From: Rhodoferax sp.
GTDB taxonomy: Bacteria; Pseudomonadota; Gammaproteobacteria; Burkholderiales; Burkholderiaceae_C
Reading direction: 5' to 3'
DNA: 64,000 nucleotides
Assembly: GCA_008015235.1 (NCBI GenBank)
Contig: SSFF01000003.1
Location: 186,001-250,000 of the forward strand
Of this stretch, positions 7,480-15,851 are shown one piece after another. Position 1 is the stretch's first letter, and every line of letters begins with the position of its first letter. Under the pieces are notes generated by a model. It worked only from the letters and a program-made list of their open reading frames with translations, was not told where the DNA came from and did no database searches. The position numbers and the translations under genes were made by a program.

Positions 7480-8960
7480 GAAACGCCCTGCGTCCGTTCA
7501 CCCTCATCACCCTGGCGCTGGCCTGCAGCATCACCGCCCAGGCCGCCAACGACAAGCCCGTACGCCTGCCCGAATTTTCCTGGCGCGCCGCCCTGCATAC
7601 CCCGCCCGACGCCGCGCTGGTGCGCGTGGAGCTGCCGGCCCCGGCACTGGGCGCACTGCAAAGCCACAGCTACAACGACATTCGCGTGTACGACAACGTG
7701 GGCCAGGCCCTGCCGCTGGCCCTGTTGCCGGCCCCGGCCACCCCCCCCACCGAAACGGCCGGGGCCAGTGTGCCGGCCTTGCCCCTGCACCAGAGCAGCG
7801 CCCAAGGCGACCGCATGACTGCGCGGGTGGAAGTGCGCAGCAGCGGCCAGGGTGGCGTGCAGCGCCTGCAGATGCAGTGGAGCAGCACGCCCGCCGCCCA
7901 GGGGGGCGACGCCCTGCAGGCTGCGCTGTTTGACCTGCGCAACGTCCAGGGCGACATCGCCGCGCTGGACCTCGACATCAGCCTCCCCGACAACAGCCCG
8001 GTGCATGTGCAGGCCAGCACCAGCAAGACCTTGCAGCAGTGGAACAGCCTGCCCACCACCGGGCCGCTGTACCGGTTTGCCGGCGACAGCGCACCGCGCA
8101 ACACGCGGCTGCAGTTCAACAAAACACACACCCTGCACGGGCAGTTCCTGCTGCTGCAGTGGCCCGCCACGGCCGGCGTGCAGGTAAGCGCCCTGCGCAC
8201 GCAGTTCGTCAGCACCGCCCCGGCCCCCGCCATGGTGGAAGCCCAGCTGCCCGCGGGCGAACCTGCCCCCAATGGCCAGGGGCTGGAATGGACGCTGCCT
8301 TCTGGCGCCCACGTGCAGTCGGTGCAGTGGCGCCTGCCTGCGCCCAACCAGTTGCGCACCTTCCAGCTGCAGGGCCGCCGCGCAAGCGGCCCGACGGGCA
8401 GCCCCTCCCCGGCGTGGGAGCCCCTGGGAACCGTGGTGGCGTACCACCTGGTGCAGGAAGGCGCTGCGCGCCACAATGCTCCACACCCCCTACCCCCCGG
8501 TGCCTGGAAAAGCCTGCGCCTGAGCGACTGGCCCGGGGGCGCCACACCGGCGCCCGAGACCTTACAGGTTTCGCTGCAGCTGCAGCCGGTGCGGCTGGCT
8601 TTTCTGGCCAACGGGCAAGCCCCCTACACCCTGGCCGTGGGCCGCACCGACACCCCGGCCGCCGCCCTGCCCCTGGGCACGCTCACCAACGCATCGGCCA
8701 CTCCGGCCGAAAGCTGGCCGTTGGCCACCATCGGCGCCGCCGTGAACGTGCCGAGTAGCCAGGCGCAGCGCTTTGGCGATCGCTGGCGCTACTTCCTGGA
8801 AGACAGCAAGGCCCGCACCGGCTTCCTGTGGATCGTGCTGGCCGCTGCAGTGCTGGCGCTGGGCGCCGTGGCACTGCAACTGCTGCGCAGTGCGCAGAAG
8901 GCAGCCCCCGCCGACTCCGCCTCCGATGCCCACAAGAACCCGCCTGCACCCGGCCATTGA
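7476..8960 (+). CDS. DUF3999 family envelope protein
   Basis: 494 residues with a signal peptide (about residues 1-23, ending ITAQA), a large beta-rich periplasmic part, and a single C-terminal membrane helix (GFLWIVLAAAVLALGAVALQ) followed by a short cytoplasmic tail. The N-terminal LHSPP-like region (WRAALHTPPDAALVRVELPA) and the YNDIRVYDNVGQALP strand are typical of DUF3999. It is translationally coupled to the DUF2339 gene. Its stop codon is immediately followed by a copy of the dispersed repeat. Function unknown. Confidence 0.85.
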   Translation: MRNALRPFTLITLALACSITAQAANDKPVRLPEFSWRAALHTPPDAALVRVELPAPALGALQSHSYNDIRVYDNVGQALPLALLPAPATPPTETAGASVPALPLHQSSAQGDRMTARVEVRSSGQGGVQRLQMQWSSTPAAQGGDALQAALFDLRNVQGDIAALDLDISLPDNSPVHVQASTSKTLQQWNSLPTTGPLYRFAGDSAPRNTRLQFNKTHTLHGQFLLLQWPATAGVQVSALRTQFVSTAPAPAMVEAQLPAGEPAPNGQGLEWTLPSGAHVQSVQWRLPAPNQLRTFQLQGRRASGPTGSPSPAWEPLGTVVAYHLVQEGAARHNAPHPLPPGAWKSLRLSDWPGGATPAPETLQVSLQLQPVRLAFLANGQAPYTLAVGRTDTPAAALPLGTLTNASATPAESWPLATIGAAVNVPSSQAQRFGDRWRYFLEDSKARTGFLWIVLAAAVLALGAVALQLLRSAQKAAPADSASDAHKNPPAPGH

Positions 8961-9021
8961 GCATATTTTTGGCACCTGGCCCGCACAAGCATTACGCAGT
9001 TCGCTATTTATTTAATAGCAA
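8961..9021 (-). repeat. Dispersed repeat, copy E, directly after the DUF3999 stop
   Basis: Minus-strand reading: GCTATTAAATAAATAGCG, AACTGCGTAATGC, TTGTGCGGGCCAGGTGCC, AAAAATATGC. Same order of blocks as copies A and B. It lies in the 155-bp gap before the epd-like gene; nothing else is recognised there apart from the GTG start region. Confidence 0.72.
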
Positions 9022-9115
9022 TTTAGCCTGCTTTGGGCCTTAGCCGGTGGCACCAGCGGGGCCTGCGGGCTGTGCTAACCTGCCCGCATCTTTCCAACTA
9101 CCCTGACCTGAGCCC

Positions 9116-10132
9116 GTGTCTTCCCCTGTCCGCATTGCCATCAATGGTTTTGGCCGCATAGGCCGCTGCATCCTGCGTGCCTTGGTCGAGTCCGGCCGCA
9201 GCTCCGAATTTGAACTCGTTGCCATCAACGAACTCGCCCCGGCCGAGGCCGTGGAGCACCTGCTGCACTACGACAGCAGCCATGGGCGCTTTCCCGGCAC
9301 GCTGGAACGCGTGGGCGAATACCTGGTCGTCAATGGCCACGCCGTGCGCCTGCTGAGCCAGAGCGACCCAGCCCAGCTGCCCTGGCGTGAACTCGGTGTG
9401 GACGTGGTGCTGGAGTGCACCGGCACCATGCAAAGCGCTGCCCAGCTCGACCGCCACATCACAGCGGGCGCCAAGAAGGTGCTGCTGAGCCAGCCCGGCG
9501 GGCACGACCTGGACTACACCTGCGTGTTCGGTACCAACCATGCGGGGCTGCTGCCCAGCTACACCCGCGTGTCCAACGGCTCGTGCACCAGCAACTGCGT
9601 GGTGCCTGTCATCGACGTGCTGGACCGCGCCTTTGGCGTGGAAAGCGGCGCGGTCACGACCATGCACGCGTCCATGAACGACCAATCCGTCATCGACGCC
9701 TACCACCCCGACCTGCGCCGCGCCCGCGCCGCCAACGTGTCCATCATCCCCGTGGACACCAAGCTGGCCGCCGGCATCCAGCGCGTGCTGCCGCAGCTGG
9801 AGGGCCGCTTCGAGGCCATCGCCGTACGCGTGCCCACCATCAACGTCACCGCCATGGACCTGGCACTGACCTTGCGCGCCGACGTGACCGCGCAGGACAT
9901 CAACCGCGTGCTGAGTGACGCCGCTTTGGGTGGATTGCAAGGCATCCTCGGCTACACCGAAGCCCCGCTGGTCTCCATCGACTTCAACCACGATCCGCGT
10001 TCGGTGGTGGTGGACGGCTCGCTCACCCGCGTTGCCCACAAGCGCCTGCTCAAGGCGCTGCTGTGGTGCGACAACGAATGGGGTTTTGCGAACCGGATGC
10101 TGGATACGGCGGGGAAGATGGCAGCGAAGTGA
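9116..10132 (+). CDS. epd: Erythrose-4-phosphate / glyceraldehyde-3-phosphate dehydrogenase family protein (Epd-like)
   Basis: 338 residues with a GTG start. N-terminal NAD-binding INGFGRIGR and active-site SNGSCTSNC (catalytic Cys; most family members have SNASCTTNC). The stretch [17 protein letters not shown] and the following [18 protein letters not shown] match Epd more closely than GapA. Epd oxidises erythrose-4-phosphate to 4-phosphoerythronate for pyridoxal phosphate synthesis; a GAPDH role cannot be excluded. The gene stands alone between the DUF2339/3999 pair and the toxin-antitoxin patch. Confidence 0.82.
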   Translation: MSSPVRIAINGFGRIGRCILRALVESGRSSEFELVAINELAPAEAVEHLLHYDSSHGRFPGTLERVGEYLVVNGHAVRLLSQSDPAQLPWRELGVDVVLECTGTMQSAAQLDRHITAGAKKVLLSQPGGHDLDYTCVFGTNHAGLLPSYTRVSNGSCTSNCVVPVIDVLDRAFGVESGAVTTMHASMNDQSVIDAYHPDLRRARAANVSIIPVDTKLAAGIQRVLPQLEGRFEAIAVRVPTINVTAMDLALTLRADVTAQDINRVLSDAALGGLQGILGYTEAPLVSIDFNHDPRSVVVDGSLTRVAHKRLLKALLWCDNEWGFANRMLDTAGKMAAK

Positions 10133-10135
10133 TAA

Positions 10136-10162
10136 ATTTGTAGATGATGGTAATATACAAAT
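10136..10162. promoter_or_regulatory. Inverted-repeat operator in front of brnT
   Basis: ATTTGTA (10136-10142) and TACAAAT (10156-10162) form perfect inverted arms 13 bp apart, the second ending one base before the brnT ATG. A TAATAT-like -10 sits within the spacer and arm. Position and symmetry suit autorepression by the antitoxin (alone or with toxin), as known for BrnTA-type systems. Confidence 0.6.
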
Positions 10163-10163
10163 C

Positions 10164-10463
10164 ATGATCGATTTGTCTGGCATCATTGGCTTTGAATGGG
10201 ACGCTGGCAACGAGCGCAAGAACGAAAAACACGGGGTCAGCATGGCTGAAGCCGAGCAGGTTTTCTTCAATGCGCCATTGCTCTTGCTGGAAGACGCAGC
10301 CCACAGTCAGAGCGAATCACGTTTTCATGCGCTGGGGCAAACCGATGATGGGCGGCAACTGCACATCACCTTCACCTTGCGGCGTTCAGGCGAGTTGATT
10401 CGCGTGATTTCAGCGCGTGACATGCACAGAAAGGAGCGCAGTGTTTATGAGCAAGCCAACTAA
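10164..10463 (+). CDS. brnT: BrnT-family (DUF497) toxin
   Basis: 99 residues. The BrnT signature is present: FEWDAGN then NEKHGVS near the N-terminus, VFFNAPLLLLEDAAHS in the middle and RVISARDMHRKERSVYE at the C-terminus. BrnT is a RelE-fold ribonuclease that halts translation. Start ATG 10164 (MIDLSGIIG) directly follows the inverted-repeat operator and avoids a spurious upstream extension that would overlap epd. The antitoxin start lies 17 bases inside its 3' end, the toxin-first order typical of this family. Confidence 0.85.
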   Translation: MIDLSGIIGFEWDAGNERKNEKHGVSMAEAEQVFFNAPLLLLEDAAHSQSESRFHALGQTDDGRQLHITFTLRRSGELIRVISARDMHRKERSVYEQAN

Positions 10464-10716
10464 AGAACCGATCCCGAAGTTCAAGACCGAAGCGCAAGAA
10501 CGCGCCTATTGGGAATCGCACGACTCCAGCGAGCATGTGGACTGGAGCAAGGCGCAAAAGGTCAAACTCCCCAACCTGCGCCCCACCACCAAGACGATTT
10601 CACTGCGCCTGCCGCAGCACCTGCTCGACAGCATCAAAGTCGCTGCCAATGCGCGGGATGTGCCTTACCAGTCGCTAATCAAGGTGTGGCTGCAAGAGAA
10701 ACTGCATAGCCATTGA
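10447..10716 (+). CDS. CopG/BrnA-type antitoxin
   Basis: 89 residues from ATG 10447 (MSKPTKEPIPKFKTEAQE). The N-terminal half (FKTEAQERAYWESHDS, VDWSKAQKV) is the toxin-binding region of the CopG-antitoxin family, and the C-terminal TKTISLRLPQHLLDSIK, AANARDVPYQSLIKVWL forms a ribbon-helix-helix DNA-binding domain. It should neutralise the overlapping BrnT-type toxin and repress the operon through the inverted repeat at 10136-10162. An upstream in-frame ATG at 10417 exists but would overlap the toxin gene by 47 bases. Confidence 0.85.
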   Translation: MSKPTKEPIPKFKTEAQERAYWESHDSSEHVDWSKAQKVKLPNLRPTTKTISLRLPQHLLDSIKVAANARDVPYQSLIKVWLQEKLHSH

Positions 10717-10805
10717 TACCAACTTGCCGAGGACCTGTAGCGCCAATTCAAATGGGCGCATCGCAGAAGGTTCAGAAATTCAACAGAATTAGTTATTGAA
10801 AGCCC

Positions 10806-11876
10806 GTGAATACAGAACGACGATACCCTGGAGGCTCAAAGAAACGAGTCACGCGAGCAGGCGAGGCCATTCGTGATGAGAGACCAACTCCGGAAGATCT
10901 AGGCGTAATTGAAGAATGGCGAGCCGCACATCGTGGAGTTCTCAATACTTTTCAGGCCATCCTCCGTTTCCGAACGAAAGGGAGAAAAATATCAGTTGCG
11001 CAACGCCACAAACGACGCAACACAATATTTAATAAGCTGCATCGACTCCCTGGGATGCAACTCGCCCGAATGGATGATGTCGCGGGTTGCCGTCTAATCT
11101 TCAGAAATATCAAAGAGCTCGAAGACTTCAGAGCCGACTTCCACCGGGCACGCTTCAAGCACAAAATCAGACACCAATCTGATAAATATAACTATATAAA
11201 GAACCCTAAAGAAACCGGGTACAGAGGCATCCACGACGTATACGAATACGACGTCAACTCCGAAGCTGGGAAAAATCTTGCCGGACTATACATTGAAATA
11301 CAGTACCGAACATTGGTTCAGCACGCATGGGCCACAGCCGTAGAAGTTATTGGTTTCATAACAGAAAGTCAACCCAAATTCCAACAAGGTGACAATAGAT
11401 ATGAAACAGCAATGGCGCTTGCGAGTGAAATTTTGGCACGTGCGCATGAAGGGATGACAGGCCCGTTCCCCAATCTCAGCGATACTGAATTACTGAGCAA
11501 CTTTCTTACAATTGACCATGAGCTTGCTCTCATTCAAACATTAAGTGGCCTATCTCAGGCAAAAACAGACATATCTGACAAGAGAAATACAATTCTGAAT
11601 TTCTCTGAGGACGGAAGCCTTGAAATTAAGAGTTTCCGTGACGCAACCGACGCATTGCGCGCGTTGTTCGAATTAGAAAAGCAATTTCCGAAAAATGACA
11701 TCGTACTTGTTCGCGCGGACACTAGCGATGAAGTTCGAATCGCCTTTCGAAACTATTTTAGTGACGCCAGAGAATTCATTAGGCTAGTGGAATCTGGCTG
11801 CGCCAAAATTAGCGGAGTAAAAAGAAGGGTAGCTACTCCTGCCAGGAGAAAACCGCCCACTCGCAAAGAAACCTAA
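10806..11876 (+). CDS. Stand-alone RelA/SpoT-domain protein (putative (p)ppGpp or related synthetase)
   Basis: 356 residues with a GTG start. The RelA/SpoT synthetase core is intact: basic helix VAQRHKRRNTIFNKLHR, MDDVAGCRLIF (D90-D91), YIKNPKETGYRGIH (about 130-143) and IEIQYRTLVQHAWA (E164). There is no HD hydrolase, TGS or ACT domain, so it should only transfer pyrophosphate. The C-terminal 150 residues are helical and unrecognised, ending in a basic tail (RRVATPARRKPP). Base composition is unlike its neighbours: 11161-11220 has 19 G+C of 60 against 41 of 60 at 9541-9600, a sign of transfer. It lies 89 bases after a toxin-antitoxin pair. It could be a small alarmone synthetase, a toxic synthetase, or a phage-defence effector. 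Confidence 0.82.
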   Translation: MNTERRYPGGSKKRVTRAGEAIRDERPTPEDLGVIEEWRAAHRGVLNTFQAILRFRTKGRKISVAQRHKRRNTIFNKLHRLPGMQLARMDDVAGCRLIFRNIKELEDFRADFHRARFKHKIRHQSDKYNYIKNPKETGYRGIHDVYEYDVNSEAGKNLAGLYIEIQYRTLVQHAWATAVEVIGFITESQPKFQQGDNRYETAMALASEILARAHEGMTGPFPNLSDTELLSNFLTIDHELALIQTLSGLSQAKTDISDKRNTILNFSEDGSLEIKSFRDATDALRALFELEKQFPKNDIVLVRADTSDEVRIAFRNYFSDAREFIRLVESGCAKISGVKRRVATPARRKPPTRKET

Positions 11877-11993
11877 TTACAGGCAGAAAAGCTGCCCGCA
11901 ATTCACACTCAGGCAAACAGATCGTCACCTAGTAACTTTCCCAATAATCCCCTGGCCCGCATAGTCATTGCGTACCTCGCTACAAAAAACAAA

Positions 11994-12019
11994 GCACCTG
12001 CAGCTTCCGCTGCAGGTGC
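11994..12019. terminator. Bidirectional terminator
   Basis: GCACCTGCAGC, loop TTCC, GCTGCAGGTGC. On the minus strand it is followed by TTTGTTTTTTG and ends the decarboxylase transcript; on the plus strand by TTTTGCTTT, so it may also end the RelA/SpoT transcript. The rest of 11877-12042 shows no other feature. Confidence 0.85.
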
Positions 12020-12042
12020 TTTTGCTTTGAAACCGCAAAAAC

Positions 12043-14322
12043 TTACTTCACGCAGTCCGCGTAGTAGCGCATCTTGCCGTCCTCGTCCTTCTCGGCCACC
12101 AGCCCGTGGATGTCGCTCTCGAAGCCGGGGCACTGGGCGTTGAATTCGCGTGAGAACTTGAGGTAGTCGACGATCTTCTTGTTGAACACTTCGCCCGGAA
12201 TCAAGAGCGGAATGCCCGGTGGGTAGGGCGTGACCAGGCCCACAGTGATGCGGCCTTCCAAGTCGTCGATCTCCACGCGCTCGGTCTTGCGCTGGGCAAT
12301 GTGGGCGTAGGCGTCGCTGGGCTTCATGGCCGGGGTCAGGTCGCTGAGGTACATGTCCGTGGTCAGGCGGGCAATGTCGTACTTGGCGTACATGCCGTGG
12401 ATGAACTGGCACAGGTCGCGCAGCCCCATGCGCTCGTAGCGCGGGTGCTTGGCGCAGAACTCCGGCATGATGCGCCACATGGGCTGGTTCTTGTCGTAGT
12501 CGTCCTTAAACTGCTGCAGCGCAGTCAGCAGCGTGTTCCAGCGGCCCTTGGTGATGCCGATGGTGAACATGATGAAGAAGCTGTACAGGCCAGTCTTTTC
12601 GACCACCACGCCATGCTCCGCTAGGAACTTGCTGACGATGGCCGCTGGGATACCGGTCTTGGCGAACTTGCCGTTCAGGTCCAGGCCCGGGGTGACGATG
12701 GTGCTCTTGATGGGGTCGAGCATGTTGAAGCCGGCCGCCAGCGGGCCAAAGCCGTGCCAGTTGGCCTTGGCATTGGCCTTGGCGCTCTTGCTTTCGGCCT
12801 TGATGATCCAGTCCGCCGCTTCGCCAATGCCTTCTTCGGCCGTGACCTCGGGACCCCAGACCTTGAACCACCAGTCGTCACCGTAGTCCTGGTCGACCTT
12901 GCGCATGGAGCGGCGGAAGTCCAGCGCCTCGGCAATGCTTTCTTCCACCAGCGCGGTGCCACCGGGTGGCTCCATCATGGCGGCGGCCACGTCGCAGCTG
13001 GCAATGATGCTGTACTGTGGGCTGGTGCTCGTGTGCATCAGGTAGGCCTCGTTGAAGAGGTGCTTGTCGAGCTTGACCTTTTGCGAATCCTGCACCAACA
13101 CGTGGCTTGCCTGGCTGATTCCGGCCAGCAGCTTGTGGATGGACTGGGTGCTGTACACCACGGCTTCCTTGGGGCGTGGGCGGTTCTTGCCCATGGCGTG
13201 GTACATGCCGTAGAACGGGTGAAAGGCCGCATGCGGCAACCAGGCTTCGTCGAAGTGCAGGTTCTCCACGTAGCCGTCAAGCATCTTCTTGATGGTCTCG
13301 GTGTTGTAGAGCACGCCGTCGTAGGTGGACTGGGTAAGGGTGAGAATGCGCGGCTTGACCTTGGCTGCATCCACGCCCTTCAGGAGCGGGTTGGCCTTGA
13401 TCTTGGCGCGAATGGCGGCGGGCTCGAACTCGCTCTTGGGAATGGGGCCGATGATGCCGAAGTGGTTGCGCGTGGGCTTCAAGAACACGGGGATGGCCCC
13501 GGTCATGATGATGGAGTGCAGGTTGCTCTTGTGGCAGTTGCGGTCCACCACCACCACGTCGCCCGGCGCCACCGTGTGGTGCCAGACCATCTTGTTGGAG
13601 GTGGAAGTGCCGTTGGTCACGAAGAAGCAGTGGTCGGCATTGAAGATGCGCGCGGCGTTGCGCTCGCTCTCACCAATGGCGCCGTTATGGTCCAGCAGCT
13701 GGCCCAGCTCTTCCACCGCGTTGCACACGTCGGCGCGCAGCATGTTTTCGCCGTAGAACTGGTGGTACATCTGGCCCACGGGGCTCTTGAGGAAGGCCAC
13801 GCCACCCGAATGACCAGGGCAGTGCCAGCTGTAGGAGCCGTCTTCGGCATAGTCCAGCAAGGCCTTGAAGAACGGGGGCTGCACGCCTTCGAGGTAGCTC
13901 TTGGCTTCGCGGATGATGTGGCGCGCCACGAACTCGGGCGTGTCTTCAAACATGTGGATGAAGCCGTGCAGTTCGCGCAGGATGTCGTTGGGCAGGTGGC
14001 GGCTGGTCTTGGTTTCGCCATACACGTAGATCGGTACGTCGGCGTTCTTCCAGCGCACTTCCTCGATGAACTTGCGCAGGTTCAGCACGGCGGGGTCCAG
14101 GTCGGGCCCTGGAGTGAATTCTTCGTCGTCAATGGACAGGATGAAGGCGCTGGCGCGGCTTTGCTGCTGGGCAAACTGGCTCAGGTCACCATAGCTGGTC
14201 ACACCCAGCACCTCGAAACCTTCTTTTTCGATGGCCTCGGCCAGGGCGCGAATCCCGAGGCCCGAGGTGTTTTCCGAGCGGAAGTCCTCGTCGATGATGA
14301 TGATGGGAAAACGAAATTTCAT
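12043..14322 (-). CDS. Arginine/lysine/ornithine decarboxylase (PLP, fold type I)
   Basis: 759 residues, the size of inducible/biosynthetic Orn/Lys/Arg decarboxylases. The N-terminal response-regulator-like wing starts MKFRFPIIIIDEDF; the PLP core shows FFVTNGTSTSNKMV, FDEAWLPHAAFHPFY and the Schiff-base lysine in STQSIHKLLAG, followed by HTSTSPQYSIIASCD. The C-terminal domain ends KMRYYADCVK. The ATG at 14320-14322 is chosen over an in-frame ATG six codons upstream. It makes agmatine, cadaverine or putrescine depending on substrate, which cannot be read from the sequence, and so could feed the polyamine locus further along. Confidence 0.9.
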   Translation of the reverse strand: MKFRFPIIIIDEDFRSENTSGLGIRALAEAIEKEGFEVLGVTSYGDLSQFAQQQSRASAFILSIDDEEFTPGPDLDPAVLNLRKFIEEVRWKNADVPIYVYGETKTSRHLPNDILRELHGFIHMFEDTPEFVARHIIREAKSYLEGVQPPFFKALLDYAEDGSYSWHCPGHSGGVAFLKSPVGQMYHQFYGENMLRADVCNAVEELGQLLDHNGAIGESERNAARIFNADHCFFVTNGTSTSNKMVWHHTVAPGDVVVVDRNCHKSNLHSIIMTGAIPVFLKPTRNHFGIIGPIPKSEFEPAAIRAKIKANPLLKGVDAAKVKPRILTLTQSTYDGVLYNTETIKKMLDGYVENLHFDEAWLPHAAFHPFYGMYHAMGKNRPRPKEAVVYSTQSIHKLLAGISQASHVLVQDSQKVKLDKHLFNEAYLMHTSTSPQYSIIASCDVAAAMMEPPGGTALVEESIAEALDFRRSMRKVDQDYGDDWWFKVWGPEVTAEEGIGEAADWIIKAESKSAKANAKANWHGFGPLAAGFNMLDPIKSTIVTPGLDLNGKFAKTGIPAAIVSKFLAEHGVVVEKTGLYSFFIMFTIGITKGRWNTLLTALQQFKDDYDKNQPMWRIMPEFCAKHPRYERMGLRDLCQFIHGMYAKYDIARLTTDMYLSDLTPAMKPSDAYAHIAQRKTERVEIDDLEGRITVGLVTPYPPGIPLLIPGEVFNKKIVDYLKFSREFNAQCPGFESDIHGLVAEKDEDGKMRYYADCVK

Positions 14323-14477
14323 CCCTGTGCTCCAACGCAAAAGGCGGTCGACCCGCGGTTCCAGACAAAGTGGCGCGAAGTGTAAGGACTACACTGGCCG
14401 AATTGGGGTTTTTCCTAGGGGTGGCCCTTTTTTTCGCCCACAATGTGGGCTCAATCAGACAACGCAAAGGCGTGTAT

Positions 14478-14903
14478 ATGGCGGAATCAACCGTTTGGTG
14501 GGTATTGGCTGGCGCAGCGGTGGCATTGGAGCTGTTTGTTGGGGCCATTTACCTGCTCATGTTTGCCGTGGGCCTGGCCTGCGCCGCCCTGGCGGCACAT
14601 GCCGGTGCCAGCGTGGTGGTACAGATCCTGACCGCCGCACTGGTGGGCGGTGCCTGCGCTGTAGTGTGGCACTTCAAGCGTCCGGGGCAAGACCGTGAGC
14701 CCCCCGCCCAGGCCAACCCGAATGTAAATATGGACATTGGCGAAACCGTCATGATCAGCGCCTGGAACGCCGACGGCACCGCCGACGTGCACTACCGCGG
14801 CGCACACTGGACCGCCATCCACCGCGCAGGCGTAAGCCCTACGCCCGGTGCCCACCGCGTGGCCGAACTGGTAGGCAACCGTCTGCTGGTGGACAAGGCC
14901 TGA
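14478..14903 (+). CDS. NfeD-family membrane protein
   Basis: 141 residues: two or three membrane helices at about 5-75 (WWVLAGAAVALELFVGAIYL and further), then a small beta-barrel OB-like soluble domain (DIGETVMISAWNADGTADV, YRGAHWTAI) typical of NfeD. NfeD proteins pair with SPFH/stomatin proteins in the membrane. Start ATG 14478 (MAESTVWW) is chosen because the upstream extension is not family-like. The qmcA gene begins 28 bases later, the canonical arrangement. Confidence 0.88.
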   Translation: MAESTVWWVLAGAAVALELFVGAIYLLMFAVGLACAALAAHAGASVVVQILTAALVGGACAVVWHFKRPGQDREPPAQANPNVNMDIGETVMISAWNADGTADVHYRGAHWTAIHRAGVSPTPGAHRVAELVGNRLLVDKA

Positions 14904-14931
14904 ATCGAATTCAACCCAAGGAGGAAAGCAC

Positions 14932-15840
14932 ATGGAAATCGCCATCATTGTTCTGGTCATTGCCGCACTGTTTGTGACCAAAGGCGTCAAGGTCGTACCC
15001 CAGCAGCATGCCTGGGTGGTAGAGCGTCTGGGCAAATACCACGGCACGCTGTCACCGGGCCTGAACATCGTCATTCCCTTCATTGACCGCGTGGCCTACA
15101 AGCACCTGCTCAAGGAAGTGCCGCTGGACATTGCCAGCCAGGTCTGCATCACCAAGGACAACACCCAGCTGCAGGTGGACGGCATCCTGTATTTCCAGGT
15201 GACCGACCCCATGCGCGCCAGCTACGGCTCCAGCAACTACATCGTGGCGATTTCGCAGCTGGCCCAGACCTCGCTGCGTTCGGTCATCGGCCGCCTGGAG
15301 CTGGACAAGACCTTTGAAGAGCGTGACATCATCAACGCCCAGGTAGTGGCCGCCATTGACGAAGCCGCGCTGAACTGGGGTGTGAAGGTGCTGCGCTACG
15401 AAATCAAGGACCTGACACCGCCCAAGGAAATCCTGCATGCCATGCAGGCCCAGATCACCGCCGAGCGCGAAAAGCGCGCCCTGATTGCAGCGTCGGAAGG
15501 CCGTCGCCAGGAGCAGATCAACATTGCCACCGGCGAGCGCGAGGCCTTCATTGCCCGCTCCGAAGGTGAAAAGCAGGCCGCCATCAACCAGGCCCAGGGT
15601 GAAGCAGCCTCCATCACCGCCGTGGCCGATGCGACCGCCCAGGCCATCGAGCGCATTGCCGCTGCCATCCGCCAGCCCGGTGGCGAACAGGCCGTGCAGC
15701 TCAAGGTGGCCGAAAAGGCGGTGGATGCGTATGGCAAGGTCGCTGCGGATGCCACCACCACCCTCATCGTGCCCAGCAACATGACCGAGGTGTCCGCGCT
15801 GATCGGTTCGGCCATGAAGATGGTGCAATCGGGCAAATAA
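14932..15840 (+). CDS. qmcA: SPFH/band-7 (stomatin-like, QmcA/paraslipin) membrane protein
   Basis: 302 residues. One N-terminal membrane helix (IAIIVLVIAALFVTKGV), then the SPFH domain (VVPQQHAWVVERLGKYHGTL, GLNIVIPFIDRVAYK, FQVTDPMRASYG) and a long alanine/glutamate-rich coiled coil (about 165-240). These proteins form oligomeric cages in membrane microdomains and often control membrane proteases. A strong ribosome binding site (AAGGAGGA) precedes the ATG. It is the partner of the upstream NfeD protein. Confidence 0.92.
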   Translation: MEIAIIVLVIAALFVTKGVKVVPQQHAWVVERLGKYHGTLSPGLNIVIPFIDRVAYKHLLKEVPLDIASQVCITKDNTQLQVDGILYFQVTDPMRASYGSSNYIVAISQLAQTSLRSVIGRLELDKTFEERDIINAQVVAAIDEAALNWGVKVLRYEIKDLTPPKEILHAMQAQITAEREKRALIAASEGRRQEQINIATGEREAFIARSEGEKQAAINQAQGEAASITAVADATAQAIERIAAAIRQPGGEQAVQLKVAEKAVDAYGKVAADATTTLIVPSNMTEVSALIGSAMKMVQSGK

Positions 15841-15851
15841 GGCCCTGCCCC

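Noticed and set aside
10133..11993. Genomic island with integrase between epd and the decarboxylase gene
   Set aside because: No integrase, transposase, tRNA or flanking direct repeats were found; only the RelA/SpoT gene is clearly atypical in composition.
12754..14385. 543-codon plus-strand open frame opposite the decarboxylase gene
   Set aside because: Composition (His/Val/Gly rich) is that of an antisense shadow in high-GC DNA; the minus strand encodes a full decarboxylase.
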